The notes: generated by a model from the sequence alone, not told the origin. A stretch of 64,000 nt of DNA from Gracilariopsis chorda (GCA_003194525.1 NBIV01000293.1:32039-96038); one strand, 5' to 3'; shown: positions 33,063 through 45,270, numbered from the stretch's first letter. A program made the numbers and translations.

Positions 33063-36000
33063 GGGTTTTTACTTAGGCTCTGCATTTACATAAAGTTATG
33101 AGGAAGACTCCACCTGGAGGGTGAAGCGTTAACCATTCCATCAACTACCTCAACACGGAATATGGCCATGGTGCTGAACAGAACTTACTACTTTTCACCA
33201 AATACACGTTTTCTCAATATTGGGTCTTATATGCCCACATCTCGGTCACATTTGGACCACATTTGGGACATCTTAGACGTTCAGATTCAGCTAGAAAATT
33301 TTTTCGTTTCCTGAGGCACCCAAAGTAAAGCATTCAGTTCTTCCGGGTGGCTTAGGTGAGCTGTTCCGAGGTTGTCACCACACTACTAGGCAAACTGGAT
33401 CCCAAAGCCCAGCTATTGCCTACACATGATGCAGAGCTACGTTCAATACTCTGTGACCGTGAAGATGGTGATCACCAATGGAGAGGGTGCGGTCGGAGTG
33501 TTAAAATTGGTAGATGGAGGTATCTGAGGAGGAATGGAAGTGACAAAGGCCTGTGAAACGGCGGGGGTGCCATATCCGAAATGCCAGCGACAGCGAAGCG
33601 CGCGAACGGGCAACGGTAAGGCACATTTGGAGAGGGGGGCGTGGAGTGGTGTGGCTGAGGAAGACGCAGTGCGGAGGGAGCGTCAGCAAGCGCAGGAAAG
33701 GGGTAAGGTTCACGGATACCGAGTCGCGCTCGCGTCGGTCAGACAAAGAAGTGGGCACAAAGTCCCTCCCAAGCGGTTGCCTCCTCCCCTCGGTGAGAGA
33801 GGACCGGTTGGGCAGTGGTTTTTACTCTGATCGCCGGCGAGGTGCTTGGGCCCCCAGTAGCCGGAAATGTTTTGCGCCCGGGTGCCGAGCTCCCAGTAGC
33901 CGGAGATTCGAGGCAAATTGGCCTGCAGTGCAGTGTCACAGGCGGCCAATTTGCACAGTGGCATGCTAGTAGCGAGAAGCGCCTGGGTTGGAAGTGGCGA
34001 GAGCGGGTTAGCCCATAAAATGAGATCAAATCTCATAGGGTCTCCACCCAGTCCCTGCCTTTTTCAGCTAGGGAAACAGATTGGGGGGGAATGCCTGACA
34101 CGAACCACTTCCATATCAAGCAGGTAAAATTACAGACATGTAAAGATGTAGTTGTGTGCGCACCGACGATGGCATCGGTGGTTGCCTATCAAGTGTTTTG
34201 CGTTGCAATTTCATATCCTCAAGAATGTGACCATCTTCAAAAGCAGAGTTCAAAACGAACGAACGGGATGAATAGAAAGGAATAATCTGTAAGGTACCGT
34301 TTGTAGCTATTGGACGCCATAGCCGATCAGCTCGGCGGCGGTGAGTTCAGGTCAACTTGGAAATCGATGTGCTTAATCGGACGTAGAAGGCCAACGGGAT
34401 GGGGACAAGTGGGAACGTTGCCACTCAGCCAGCGTAACCCAAACAATAAAGCGGTTACCTGCACATGCTCTTCAAATTATCCGTTGTCAGATCGTTTAGT
34501 AGCCTCATGAAACTGCGGAACTGGTCACCTAGTTTGAGTACCTGTGGGTTATCACCCAAATCGAAGAGCGATATGGTATCATTGATTTAAATGGGTTAGC
34601 GATAGACATCAAGTGGTACAGACACAATTCTATTAGATACTTGCAGCTCAGCCTAGCCCGTTCTGGACATGTTATCTCAGTCCAACCCGCTTTGTGTATC
34701 TATCTGCACAATCCATTTTTTGATAGACACCCCTTTAGACGTAGCCCAATGCAGAACCTCAGTATGCCGCCAAGCATCATAATCATGGCGTTTGCTGCTC
34801 CGATAAGGGTTGAAAAGCACACGGATATGCGCTGTCTGACAGGAATGATTTCTATTCCACATATCAGAACAAATGGCAGCTGATCTTAGTTTACGTCTGT
34901 CATACACGGCAGCGCTTGTTGAGATTGTCTTTGATGTGACACTCTTATAGATTTTTAAAACACAAAGATTGCGCCTTCGCAGTAGGTTGCCATCGCCAAC
35001 TATCTCTTCCTCCACTGATTTGGGTTTTTCCATGCTACATCTTTGGCTCCGTCCGATCTGCATTTCACACACGGACATACTGTGGATTATTATTGTCGGA
35101 TCTGTGTCTATCATACCCCTGTTAGCTCTTCTACTAGTTCGTTTGGTGTTGCTCGGGTACGCTACGTAAGTGGGTGCCGACCGTGTCGCACTTTGACAGA
35201 GAAAAAGGTGAACTCCCACAAAGACCTCAGAAGTTCTCCTGATGTTGCCTTCTCCCTCCAGATTTCTTCCCCTGGAGTCAGCTTTTCTTGAGTACGTGAG
35301 TCACGCTTTGCCTCTTTTCGCTGTGCACCCACTGCTGCGTAGGTTGCGTGCGATTCTCTATTTGGTGACGCGAATTCAACTCTAGGCCTCTCCGGATTTG
35401 GAGTTTCTCCGGTGCCCATTCTGGACACTGTTCGTATAAAACAGCCTTCTACTTCCTATGGAATCGCTCGGATTGCCAACATTTGGTGCGGGCTACAGGC
35501 CAACTCTCTAATATTGTGAGGCAGTTCCTAGATTTTCTGTTCATAACTTCACCAGCAATCATCGCACAACAATTGACATCGAAATTGGAAAGTCCAAGAA
35601 CACGTCTCCTGTAGTTTCGACTGGCATTACGTCAATATCTGTAGCAGAAAATGGTTTAGATACCTTTTTCACCTATTTACCTCTCTTATCTCTAAAAGTA
35701 TTGCTCATTTGTTACAAAGCATAATGACGTGCTAGCGCAATAGCAGTACCACGAACAAAGAAAAAGGTACACAGACCTTGGGAGTTTCTCCAAGAGTGCC
35801 TCCGATCACCCGTCTTTCATGAGGAATTGGGTTTTCTATTGTACATACAACAGCATCAATATTTGTGCTGCTACATGTAGTACAATCCTTCTTGCTGTTT
35901 TCACAGATTTCCGTCCGGCATATGGCTACAAGGCAGTATAGATGCGTGCACGTCAAACCCTTCTTCCTTGAAGCATACTGTTGCGCCTTCCTCTAAGCCT

Positions 36001-36139
36001 TTCTTTCTATTGTAGTAAAGCATACGAGACCAGATACGCGGTCATAAACATTCCCCTATATTCAACCTACATGGTTCGTTATTTGCGTCTGATGATAGAA
36101 ATTTCGATTCGTTGTCGGCGTGTTACACCTTTCTTCGTT
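33063..36139. other. Unassigned DNA, no supported gene
   Basis: No domain was recognised on either strand. A GC-rich, CpG-rich patch at about 33480-34020 contains CCCAGTAGCCGGA twice (33853-33865 and 33892-33904). The rest is AT-richer. The longest open frame is 34677-35219 on the minus strand (180 codons, Arg/Ser-rich, no recognised motif), which may be chance. Short Ser-rich ORFs elsewhere look random. It could be decayed transposon DNA too old to recognise. Confidence 0.5.
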
Positions 36140-37500
36140 TCGTTTAGTTGTTACTGCAATTGATCGGTGAAATCTTTTTTCAATGATTCGAAGTCTACCC
36201 ATTCCACCTCGTTCTGGTCGAATCCAGTCCACTTCACCAACAGATCGACAGTTTAATTCTAGCGACGAATATCGTCAAAATTCTCGATGGCCAGCAGTTT
36301 GTTTTGTTGGTAGGCGAAATGGTGTTATAGCTCTTCCGATACTTTGCAGACCTTGTTATGAAAAACATTCATTCTTCTCCGGTGTACGAGTTCCATTGTT
36401 CCCGTACAGAGATCTTCCACTTTGAAAGTGAATTTTTCTTGGCAGTGCCTCACTCGAAAAGGTCTTTGCCATCTAAAACCCGTATTTGATCGGATCATGT
36501 TCTGCATCAAGGATTTCAGCACATAGTCACCTCTCGTAAATTCAATTGGCCTGATACCAGTGCTTCGGTTATACGCATCGACTGATAACTTCTGCTGCTT
36601 TCTTCCTTGCCCTGCGCAGTTGCGATGGATGTTTTGGATTGCGTGATGTAATTTCTGTACTTCTATGAGAGCCGTTTTTCTGCACTGATCGATTTTCTGA
36701 ACGGGTACGGCTTCTACCTGCCTTCTGAAAATGTGGCTGAGTGGTGAGCCCTGAGGCAGTGCTTTGTAAACTGTGAGCAGGCATTTTCCGTTGAGCTTCT
36801 TCTTCGGTGTGCTGTTAAGGGCTGACTGCATGAGCGGTAGTTCAGAGGGCCAGGCGGATTGAGGGAGTTGGAACTCCGAAAGAAGTGCTCAGCCTGTCTT
36901 TAATAGTTCAAAACAGACTAACTTGACTGAGCCATTGCTCTACGGACAGTACAGTAGTGTGAAATAGTGGTGCGCTCTCAGTTTCTGTATGAGTAAGTTT
37001 ACCAGCTTGTTCTTAAAATGGCTGCTTTTATCTGATACCCATGAAATCGAAAGGCTAAATGCGGCAACCCAGTCTACGATTGTTTCGGCAGTCGTTTCTG
37101 CGTCATCTTTCTCCACGCCTCTCAGCACACATAGCCGAAAAGTTCATCCTTAACAATAAGTGTGTACAGTTTCGCGTTATTGCTTTTAGTCATATAGCAC
37201 TAGTCGAAATGCAACAGCTCGTTATGTTTTTTGGGGTGCATTGTATGACCAAGATGTCTTGGGACGACTCTTCCGGATTCAGTGCTGAAACAGTGAAGAA
37301 AAAAACGGTAAATTAGACGGTATGCTTCCTGAGGCCTTTCCACCAAAAGTGGGGGGCCACCGTAATGAATGTAGGATATGTCGCTCAGTGTCCTCCTTTT
37401 TCAGTGTGAGCGGCAATTAGTAATCTAATTTTAGGATTGGCATCCCCGTCCGGTATCCCAACCTGCCCATTTCGCGTTCTTAGTATTCTGCCAGAGGTTT
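36140..37500 (-). pseudogene. Gypsy-2 remnant: integrase and chromodomain
   Basis: On the minus strand, degraded pieces parallel the gypsy-1 C-terminal half in order. An integrase zinc-site segment (RLLIAAHTEKGGH, APHFWWKGLRK) is at about 37460-37330. HFDYCY near 37200 and the WVSDKSSHFKNK core near 37030-37000 follow. Next come a post-integrase stretch with EFTRGDYVLKS and FKVEDLCTGTMELVHRRR (about 36550-36370), and a chromodomain (LLAIENFDDIRR, VDLLVKWTGFDQNE) at 36310-36180. Stops and frameshifts are frequent. Its upstream part ends at the gypsy-3 LTR (37713). Confidence 0.8.
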
Positions 37501-37712
37501 TGTATGGCTTTGGGGCGCAGTATCACTTCTATGCCGCCACCTGGTGATGTGCTGCATAGATGGCGAGTCATTATTCTCGTTCGCTTCAGGGTTGATAGGT
37601 GTCGACATCAGTACTCGAATGCATCTCACCCTGTTAGGCTCCTGTTAACGGAGTTATGTGCTGGCGCGTGGGTGGGAACCCTATAGGTGGTAGCAAAAGA
37701 ACTGATCATTGT

Positions 37713-38007
37713 TGTTGGATAGATACCCATCATATTAGTCTACCCACACCTCTTTTGCGTAGGTTGCAGTCTGCTCATTGCGCTAGAATCCAAAGGTAGT
37801 TGGTCAGCGCAACCCAAAGAGGAAACAGCCTCTTCGGGGAACCCGCCAGAAGAAGGCAAAATAAAAACACGACTCCAGTTCCATCTCTGGGTAGTGGCGG
37901 GCACCCTTGGAAGAACTACCAAGGTCCTTGTGTCTGCTCTTTTCTCTAGTCCTGACGTCGCTACATTGCATCGAAAGGAAGTGGTCTATCTACAGTTCTG
38001 ACCAACA
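37713..38007 (+). repeat. Gypsy-3 5' LTR (putative)
   Basis: This 295-bp segment has TGTTGG...CCAACA ends and abuts the AAGCGCTTTG site shared with gypsy-1. No second copy is in the window, so the left boundary is inferred from the inverted ends. Confidence 0.6.
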
Positions 38008-38017
38008 AAGCGCTTTG
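38008..38017 (+). promoter_or_regulatory. Gypsy-3 putative primer-binding site
   Basis: AAGCGCTTTG directly after the LTR end, identical to the site after the gypsy-1 5' LTR. Confidence 0.5.
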
Positions 38018-38046
38018 ATAGTCGTCGAAGAGTACCAGGACGTACT

Positions 38047-38267
38047 TTGAGCACAATTTCGTCGTACGGCATAGTCAATACAATTCATGCCCCGACTCTG
38101 GAAGGAGCATCCCAGCCGGAACTAATCAATTTTGAAGTTGAGTTTTCAGCCTACACCAAACAAGTAGAGGATGTCAATAGCGGGCGTCCCCCGAACCAGC
38201 GCATCAAGCCAGCATCCGTTCCCCAGTGTATGTAACCGAGATTGCTGCACAGTTTGTGTATACTGGG
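38047..38267 (+). pseudogene. Gypsy-3 gag, 5' piece
   Basis: It matches the start of gypsy-1 gag (ISSYGIVNTIHAPTLE against SSFGVVSTLNAPVLK, then QPELINFEVEFSAYTK). The codon at the equivalent start position is TTG, not ATG. A TAA stop follows PQCM at about 38234. The reading frame resumes after the hAT insertion with LCILGRIEG once the 8-bp duplication is removed. Confidence 0.8.
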
Positions 38268-40779
38268 CAGGGTCGTATTTGTGACTGACTAACTATGACA
38301 AGAAAAATGTGACTAATGACTGACTAACTACCACTTGTGGGAAAAATGTAGTCATTAGTCATGACAGTCTTGACACCTGTACAACTGTGCAACTGTGCAA
38401 CGTGTCTTACACGTGGATACTCACAGGCCGCCGCCGTCGACTCCATTTCAGAACGGGAGTCTTCCAATCGTGGTTGCCTCGGACTGCCCCACCGGCGACA
38501 ACATGAGGCCACCTGTTCCTTTGCCGGCTGAGCCACGTGCGTCATCTGAGCCAAGTTCTTCGCCGCAGTCTCCCCAAAATGGAGAACCATCACCAGTCGA
38601 GATCACGGCAAAGCGGCTCGTAGAGCAGCAGAGTGAAATACAAAAGAGACGTCGCAAGGTAGGAGCCGGGCGCGGGTCGAGCGTCAAGACGTCACTCTGG
38701 AGCACGATTGCCGCTACAGTGCATGGCAGTAATGGAAAGTTCAAGTTTACATGCGCTACCTGTGGAATTGAAGGCGCCATGAATAGCACCTTGTCAACAA
38801 GCAACGTCATCGTTCACTACAAGATCAAGCATCTCGCATTGCATAACGATCTCGTTTCTCTTAACAATAGCAATGCCACTGAAGTTGCCCTTACATCGCT
38901 CGCATCACCGGTCTTGCAAGGATTCGTGGATGTGTTTGGGGGTCGCATACAATTTGCGAGTAAGGATATGACGGAGAAAACATTGTTTGACACGTACGCT
39001 GCTGTCTGTCGCATCCTACGGCGCTCCGTTACAGACGCGCGGACAGGATGCATAACGGTCGATGGGTGGAGTGCTGCGCTGGGTGCTCCAATCCTTGGAA
39101 TGACATAGCATTATATTGACAAGCAATGGAACATGCGTTGCGTTCCCATCGCAACTCTGAACATGGGATTAGCGTCCAAGACCGGTCAACAACTACGCTA
39201 TATCATGCAGGAAATACTAGAACAGAATCCAATCGTGGGCGCTGACGATGTTTGCGTACACACGGTTACTAGCGATAATGATGCTGCCACCGCCCTGGCA
39301 GTTGATCTGCTTACCAACTACGTTGGTTCCGTGCGCTGCGTGGTCCACACGCTGGCCTTGGCAGTGAATGATGTTTTCGAGCATGGTACTGTGTGGAAGT
39401 TGTATCTGGACCATGTGAACAAGGTGACGACATACTTTAACCATCACCAAAAGGCGGCACAGTTGCTAGCTCAAAAGCAAGGAGAGGAGGGGATTACCAA
39501 AGATCGCGTGCATAGGCTCAAGCACGATATTCCCACGCGCTGGCATTCTCGTCTTGCTGCGATGTCTGTCTATCTGTGCCGGATTCATAATATCTCAGAA
39601 GTGGCGGAAGAGCTCGAGATAAGTTCGGAGCACCTGCCTACGCTTTCTGAAGATCAACAGGATGTCCTCGCTGAGTTCATTACTGTACTTGCAGAAGTTC
39701 GCAGGGTCGCTCGTCAGCTGGAAGCCGACCGCAAAGTAACCATGTCCCGCGCACCGCGTTTACTCCGTGAGCTACATGAGACGCTGATGATTATGGCTAG
39801 TGCCATGCTTCCTGCGCAGTCTATGGAGTATACCGAATCCGTCCCCGCACTTACTTTCGAGGATACGAATGACTTATTTGAAGTTTATGCGTTGCCAACG
39901 AGGCCGAGTTCTGCTCCTGCCGACAAAAAGAGAGATGAAGCACGTCAAATAAGATTGACCCGGAACCAACCGAAGTCATTGGCCGTCAAGCTGGCTGATC
40001 GCATTGCATTTCGGCTGGGAGCTGTTTGGGAACGTGTTGACGAGGAGGCAGCTCATTGGCGTCCGAACACAGATCAAGAGTCTGAACCGGATAAAGACTT
40101 GCATGAAGCACGTCGTGTACTTCTCTTCCACGTTGCTGCAATTATGGACGTGAATGAATGTTGCCTAGACTTCCTGGACTGCTCAGAGAATGATCGAAAA
40201 GCCTACAAAAAGGTTCTATTCTCGGCTGTTGTTCGGGAGGCTGTCGAGCTGGAAAGTTCCCTGGCTCCTAGAGCAGAGAGGCTCGAGGTCGTTTTCGGTC
40301 TTCTGCACGACGAAATGCGCGAGGTTCTAGAGGAAAAATGTAGAAGGGATCCCAGTGCTGCTCTCCTATTCTGGGAACAAGCGAATCAAACATCTACGAT
40401 GATTAGCCCTGTTCCTTTCAACACAATTGCACGAGCTGCGCTGTCCTCTCAAGCATCCTCGGCCCCTGCTGAGAGACTTTTTAGCGATTTAGGCAGGAGG
40501 GAAGGCAATCAAAGCCAGTCGTTACTGTCCAGTACTCTGGAAATGTCCGAAATGATACGGTTTTTTGTTTGCAACGAGCTCAAGAACGCCCCACTCCATC
40601 AAAACGGGCTCATGCACCCAAAGGGTGATGCGTTTAGACGTCTAGTGCGTGTCGTTGCTCACGAGATAGTAAAAGAGTAAAGTTGTTATAGAAGTGACTA
40701 TATTTGACTAACTAGCACTCAAACAGCGGTGACTATGACTTTTTGGATCCCAGAAATCTTAGTCACAAATACGCCCCTG
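38268..40779 (+). mobile_element. hAT DNA transposon with TIRs and 8-bp target duplication
   Basis: It is 2512 bp long. The left end CAGGGTCGTATTTGTGACT and the reverse complement of the right end CAGGGGCGTATTTGTGACT form ~19-bp terminal inverted repeats with one mismatch. ATACTGGG at 38260-38267 and 40780-40787 is an 8-bp target duplication, the hAT hallmark. Subterminal GACTAACTA motifs occur twice on the left (38285-38335) and once on the right (about 40705), alongside GTGACTA motifs. These are likely transposase-binding repeats. It is inserted in gypsy-3 gag. Confidence 0.95.
38395..40680 (+). pseudogene. hAT transposase, one in-frame stop
   Basis: About 760 codons are in one frame, broken only by TAG at 39106-39108 between GMT and HYIDKQW, where hAT proteins normally read through a TxHYID-like motif. 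A BED-type zinc finger lies at about 38695-38830 (LWSTIA, CATC, then HYKIKH). The catalytic-core first Asp is in TVDGWSA near 39060, and a second acidic motif (TSDNDAA) is near 39270. A C-terminal hAT dimerisation region is at about 40350-40590 (SSAPAERLFSDLGRREG). The initiator is either the ATG at 38395 or the one near 38502 (MRPPVPLP). Reversal of one nonsense codon would separate this copy from an intact one. The sequence change itself could be a real mutation or a sequencing error. Confidence 0.9.
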
Positions 40780-42617
40780 ATACTGGGACGCATCGAAGGA
40801 TGTACATCCGCAGAAGAGGCTACAAACGAAGCGGTAAAGGCTTGGTTTGACTGGCGACTGTGATCTACTGTCGGTGGTCTAAGCAATCGTGTGGAGGAAG
40901 CGTTGTCTACGGTGAAGTATAAACAGATCCCGCGGGACCCGTCCGGAGCCGCTGAGAACCTCGTACTGGAGACTATCGCCGCATTGGATGAGTACAACGC
41001 CTCAAGCATTATCACCGACAACGACCAGTGTATGGAGCTAATCGCTAAGCTCGTTCGCAAGCTGGAGCCGCCGGAACTCAGACAAATCGTGACTGACCAG
41101 ATGCGTCTTTAGAAGAAAGAACAGAAAGGAGAAGTCAAGTTTTTCACAAACACGATCATTACACTCGCGGCATAAGTACATGTAGTACAGTGCGCCATTC
41201 AGAAGCTCAAGCGCAAGTTTTCGCAGAAACGAGACAACGCTGAGCAAAGTGGAAATTCTGAAGAGCCCGACCGGAAGAAATCGAGGCGAGGAGCGTGGAC
41301 GTGGAACGAGGAAACTGAGTACAAGAGAATTCAAGAGAAGAAACCTATCGCGATGTTCGAAGCAGGAGAGTGGGACAAACCCTGTTTGAACACCCAGGAA
41401 TGTTCAAGCATACATCCGATCAGAAAATGCCCCGTCAAGACGAAGGAAAAGCGGTGAGAGCTTCTCGACAGACACCTCGGAAGAAACAAGGGAAGTGAGG
41501 GACGTGCAAAGGCCGCTGTACTGCGATCCACAACTGAATCAGTCCCAAAGGCCGACGAAGGAAGCTACAGAATTCGCCTTCATGACATTGAGACTGTAGC
41601 TCTCAGAGATTCCGGCGCAGACTATTCCACAATTCCTTCCGATTTCTTCGAAACCATCCGTTTGAAGCATCCTGATATCCAGGCAGAACAACTGGAGACC
41701 CCCATGACACTCGACACCGCGGTAACGGCAGATGAATCACGCCCATCCGCGACTGCTTCAAGGAAAGTAACCCTCAACCTCACGATTCTTCTCACACAGA
41801 CGGGACTACCAATACTGCATCTGGGGAGTGCAGTTACTGATTGTAGACACGGAAATGCACGAGATGTCTCTCCGAAGTCCCCTCCTTAAGGCCATGGGTT
41901 TCGATTTCAACGAGCACGTACACCGAGTAGCACCGCTCATCGACAGAAAGTCGGAAGTGGAACTGAAAGAGGGAAAGTGTAGACTTTCTTCAGCTAGCTA
42001 CCGCGGCCTCAGCTACTCGGACACTGATGAGGCCCCTATCGAACTCCCGGAATGCTTCCAAGCTGGATTCGGAACCGACACCGCAGCCGAGATCGACGAA
42101 GCAATAAGGTCTGCAGTGCAAGACGTGAAGGACACCGGCATGTCCACCGCAGGCTCGGAGAAGTTGCGGGACATTTTGGAAAGAAACCGAAGTTGTTTCG
42201 GAATCAAGCTTGGACCACACCCACCTGCCAACGTGCGCCCCCTTTCAGTCAGGCTCGCACCAAACGCAAAGCTGTACCGCACCCCAGCGCCGCTACTCTC
42301 CTTCGCAAAGAGTTTTCATCAAACACACCATCCAACAGCTAGAGAAAATAGGCGCTGTGTACAAGAACGACCAAGCGAGGTGGCATGCCCCGCACTGGCA
42401 GTTCTGAAACCCGGCACGGAGAAACTGCGTTTCACCATCGACCTCCGTGGAACCAATGCGCGAACACTACCGCTTCAGTATGCAATGCCCCATCTGGAAT
42501 CGATGCTGCAGAACTGTGGAGGAAGCAAGTGCTTCGTTAACATCGACTTTACGCACGGGGACTGGCAGATACCTCTGGACAAGGTATCTCAGGAGGTCAT
42601 GTCGATACAGACACCAC
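40780..42617 (+). pseudogene. Gypsy-3 gag 3' part, protease and RT start
   Basis: Gag continues (EATNEAVKAWFDWRL, VEEALSTVKYKQIPRDPSGAA, ELIAKLVRKLEPPELR) with stops at about 40861 and 41110. A gag C-terminus with CLNTQECSSIHPIRKC parallels the gypsy-1 knuckle. The protease core VALRDSGADYSTIP (about 41598) keeps D-S-G. From 41828 an open frame covers the protease-RT linker and RT fingers up to DWQIPLDKVSQEVMSIQTPL at about 42617, with a local frameshift near 42290-42400. The palm and everything after are missing. Confidence 0.82.
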
Positions 42618-42933
42618 TCCTTCCTCCTCTTCACCCTTCCTTTTCCCCCTTTTTAGGGTAGCACCTCCCGCTATCCGCGGCCCTCGTGTGCGCATCCGCT
42701 CACACACCCCCACTTACGTGGAAACATACCTCTACTGAGGATCAAACCCCGCTCACGCGGATACCGATTCTTCGCCTTCACCTCCCTGCGCGAGTCGCGA
42801 CAGGTGTCCCTGGTCTTACAAACCGGCTTTGCCGTGAAACCTCTGGGAGGGCTCTACCCAACTGGGTTCACCTCGTGAGAGGAAGATCCCGAACGTCTTT
42901 CGGTATTTTTCCCCTTTGGGGCATTGCACCACA
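42618..42933 (+). repeat. Gypsy-4 5' LTR, truncated
   Basis: It ends TTGCACCACA like the gypsy-5 LTR and shares its end-proximal blocks (GAGGGCTCTACCCA, ACCTAGAA just beyond). Only ~316 bp separate it from gypsy-3 RT, against ~911 bp in gypsy-5, and no TG-start is seen. It is dense in short inverted repeats. Confidence 0.6.
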
Positions 42934-42936
42934 AAG

Positions 42937-42954
42937 TGGTCTCTCGACCTAGAA
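42937..42954 (+). promoter_or_regulatory. Gypsy-4 primer-binding site
   Basis: TGGTCTCTCGACCTAGAA starts 3 nt after the LTR end. The gypsy-5 equivalent is TGGTCTCCTGACCTAGAA (53457). TGG complements a tRNA CCA end; the tRNA was not identified. LTR end and PBS together form ACCAC-AAA-GTGGT. Confidence 0.55.
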
Positions 42955-43039
42955 TCGGTTTTTGTTTTGCCCTCTTACGAGGTTTGTCTTTATTTACCGG
43001 AAGTTCCGTGATCGTTTCCCGTCGTAACGGTATTTTCTC

Positions 43040-45214
43040 ATGTCGAGAAATCCCTCCGATGCGGATCCAGTGGTTACGCGTAGTCGCTCCCGCGACAACG
43101 TGGACACTTCCGAAGTTCGGTTCGTACCCCGTATGCCTATACGGACAAGTTCCAGCCGTGCTGGCGCCGCTTCATCGCGGAATGATACCCCCGACCGGGA
43201 ACCCCGGAACCTCCTTTTGCCCTCGTTATCACCCCCGCAGAGGAATGCAGCATTGACTCCGGCTGTTGCCGCAGTACCCCAGGCACCCCGGCCTGCTCCC
43301 GCTGTCGCGGCTTCAAGCCCCCGTGGAACGGGCGATAACACCCCCCAGTGGACTCCCCTGGAATCCCAGGTCCGCGCTCTGTGGGCCGCCCATGACACCC
43401 TTGTAGGGGAACTAAAATCCCTCCAAGAGGTGGTCTCGGCAACCCCCGTAAAGGAGGTGGCCGAGGAACTCCGTATTTTACGGTCTGACGTCAACTCCGT
43501 GTTGGAGAGTTTGGGACAACCCGCCACCTTCATTGAAGGAGTTGAAGCCCGATTTGATCGGATTGGTGCCCGCCTGGAGACGCTGGAGCAGTTCGTCCTC
43601 ATGGACAAACCATCCCCGGATGATCCAGTAAACGAGGCATCGCACAACGACCAGCTTGCTGGGAAGAAGAAATGCCGTCATGGACGGAAACACCACCGAA
43701 AATATTCGGACTCCGATTCTTCGACATTGTCGGACTCATCCCGAAACCATTCGGTTAGCTCTAGCTACTCGGACTCCGACTCGGAGGACGAGAAGCGAGG
43801 CTACTCCTCCCGCTCAAAGCGGTCATCGGCCACTGAAGGTGTGGTCCGAACCCGCCAGAAGGGGAGATGACACGCCGGTCTCCGGGAATTGAAACCGACA
43901 AACCCGGATTACCGGAAGCTTTTATCATACCCGTACTACCGGCTCAAAGATTCGTCACTTGGACGTACGCCCCGTTGTACGGGAAAGGTACGAGAATGCA
44001 TTAAGCGAATGCAGCTCTCGCTCCACAACCAGTATTTTACTGGAGAAGTTCCAGTCCTGGTACTGGATTTCTTATCCCGCTTTGTAGAGGAGGCCGATAT
44101 CCTCGGTATGAATGAGGGACAAGCCTATTTGGCTTTACCGTATTTCCTACGGGGAGTGGCGGAGGACCAATACAACTCTGTCAGAGGATCTTCTCTTGCC
44201 TCCGAGGGAGGGGTTACTTGCTGGCCGGAGGCTGTGCAGTATCTTCTGCGCTCCTACGCCACAAACACCGCTATTCAGCAGGCTATCCTCGCTTTGCGAG
44301 ATACACGCCAGCGTGCTGGAGAGACCGAGACCGATTACTCGGTGCGCCTTAACAAGGCTTTCCACAGATGTGGTAACGTATACCCCGCTGGGGAGCGCAG
44401 TACCATGTTCATCGATGGTCTTGACCCGGCAATCCGGAGTTTAGTTACCCGTTATCGGGAGGACAAGCGGAGGATCACTTACCTCGAGCTGGTCCAACAT
44501 GCTCGAGCGGAAGGGGATGGACTTCGTGCAAGAACTCCGAACAATCGGTCTAAATCCGCCAAGGCGTTGTTGCTAGAAAGCGAAGCTTCCTCACTCCCCC
44601 TCACTGCGGATGGGAACCCTGGACAGGGATTTGATACCGTGCATTTAGGGCAGGGGGATGGTGTGTCGATACCCACCAGTGATTTGCCGTCAACGACGGA
44701 GATGACCCGTGATACGGGAACGGAAGACCCCGTTTTGTACGCTGGTAAGAGTCGGGTTCAACCCCAACGACTCCCGTTTTCAAACGGTCAATCCCGTTAT
44801 CAACGGCCTGGATGGACTGACACCCGCCCTGCGGTTCGCTTCTCCGATACTCGGAATAATAATCCGCGTGTCGCGGTATTGGCTCTCATTTGCCACCTGT
44901 GCTATGCCCATGGCCATACCTCACCTCAGTGTATTTGTTCACTGAAGGATATGGCCAAGGTAGTGGCAAATTATGAGGCCCTCACTCCAGAGGAGAAACG
45001 TTCCGTCCCGACGGCTTCCTACCTCCGTGCTAAAACGGACTTTTCCCATGCCCTACCACAGACCCCGTGTGCGCGGCAAGCGTCATACACCCCGATTCGG
45101 GAGATCACGCAACCATCCGTTGCAACCCCCGCTTATGCGGATAGAAACCCCCGTCAACGGGATGAAGCACTCGTTGTCGAGGAAATCAACCCACCGCCGA
45201 AGGCGGAAAACTAA
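43040..45214 (+). pseudogene. Gypsy-4 gag, one in-frame TGA
   Basis: A 724-codon frame runs from ATG 43040 to TAA 45212 with one TGA at 43868, at a site where gypsy-5 has Arg (KGRRHLG), so probably CGA to TGA. The N-terminal third is Pro/Arg/Ser-rich with a Ser-Asp-rich stretch before the stop. The capsid-like domain (about 43990-44560) includes VLDFLSRFVEEADILG, GVTCWPEAVQYLLRSY and TYLELVQHARAEGD. A CCHC knuckle CHLCYAHGHTSPQC is at about 44890-44935. Downstream pol begins in the -1 frame at the stop. Confidence 0.85.
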
Positions 45215-45270
45215 CTGAGGGAGTCTTCTCTTTGGGAGAGGCGTCCTCAAGAACGAGGCTGTTGGCGCCC
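45203..45270 (+). promoter_or_regulatory. Gypsy-4 gag-pol junction, candidate -1 recoding site
   Basis: Gag ends gcg-gaa-aac-TAA, with pol in the -1 frame. The last sense codons before the stop are A-rich, and a TCTC-TTTGG-GAGA hairpin lies about 14 nt downstream of the TAA. Gypsy-5 has the same layout at 55645-55690. Confidence 0.4.

Larger units (their letters stand above)
37713..42617 (+). mobile_element. Gypsy-3: 3'-truncated relative of gypsy-1, split by a hAT element
   Basis: It consists of a 5' LTR, PBS, gag, protease and the first part of RT. RT stops abruptly in the segment equivalent to gypsy-1 MSIQTPLGVYSS, where gypsy-4 begins. RT palm with WLDD, RNase H, integrase and the 3' LTR are absent. 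Gag is interrupted by the hAT element at 38268-40779. Confidence 0.82.

Noticed and set aside
34677-35219. 180-aa minus-strand ORF
   Set aside because: No recognisable domain or promoter; length is compatible with chance, so it is only mentioned within the unassigned region.
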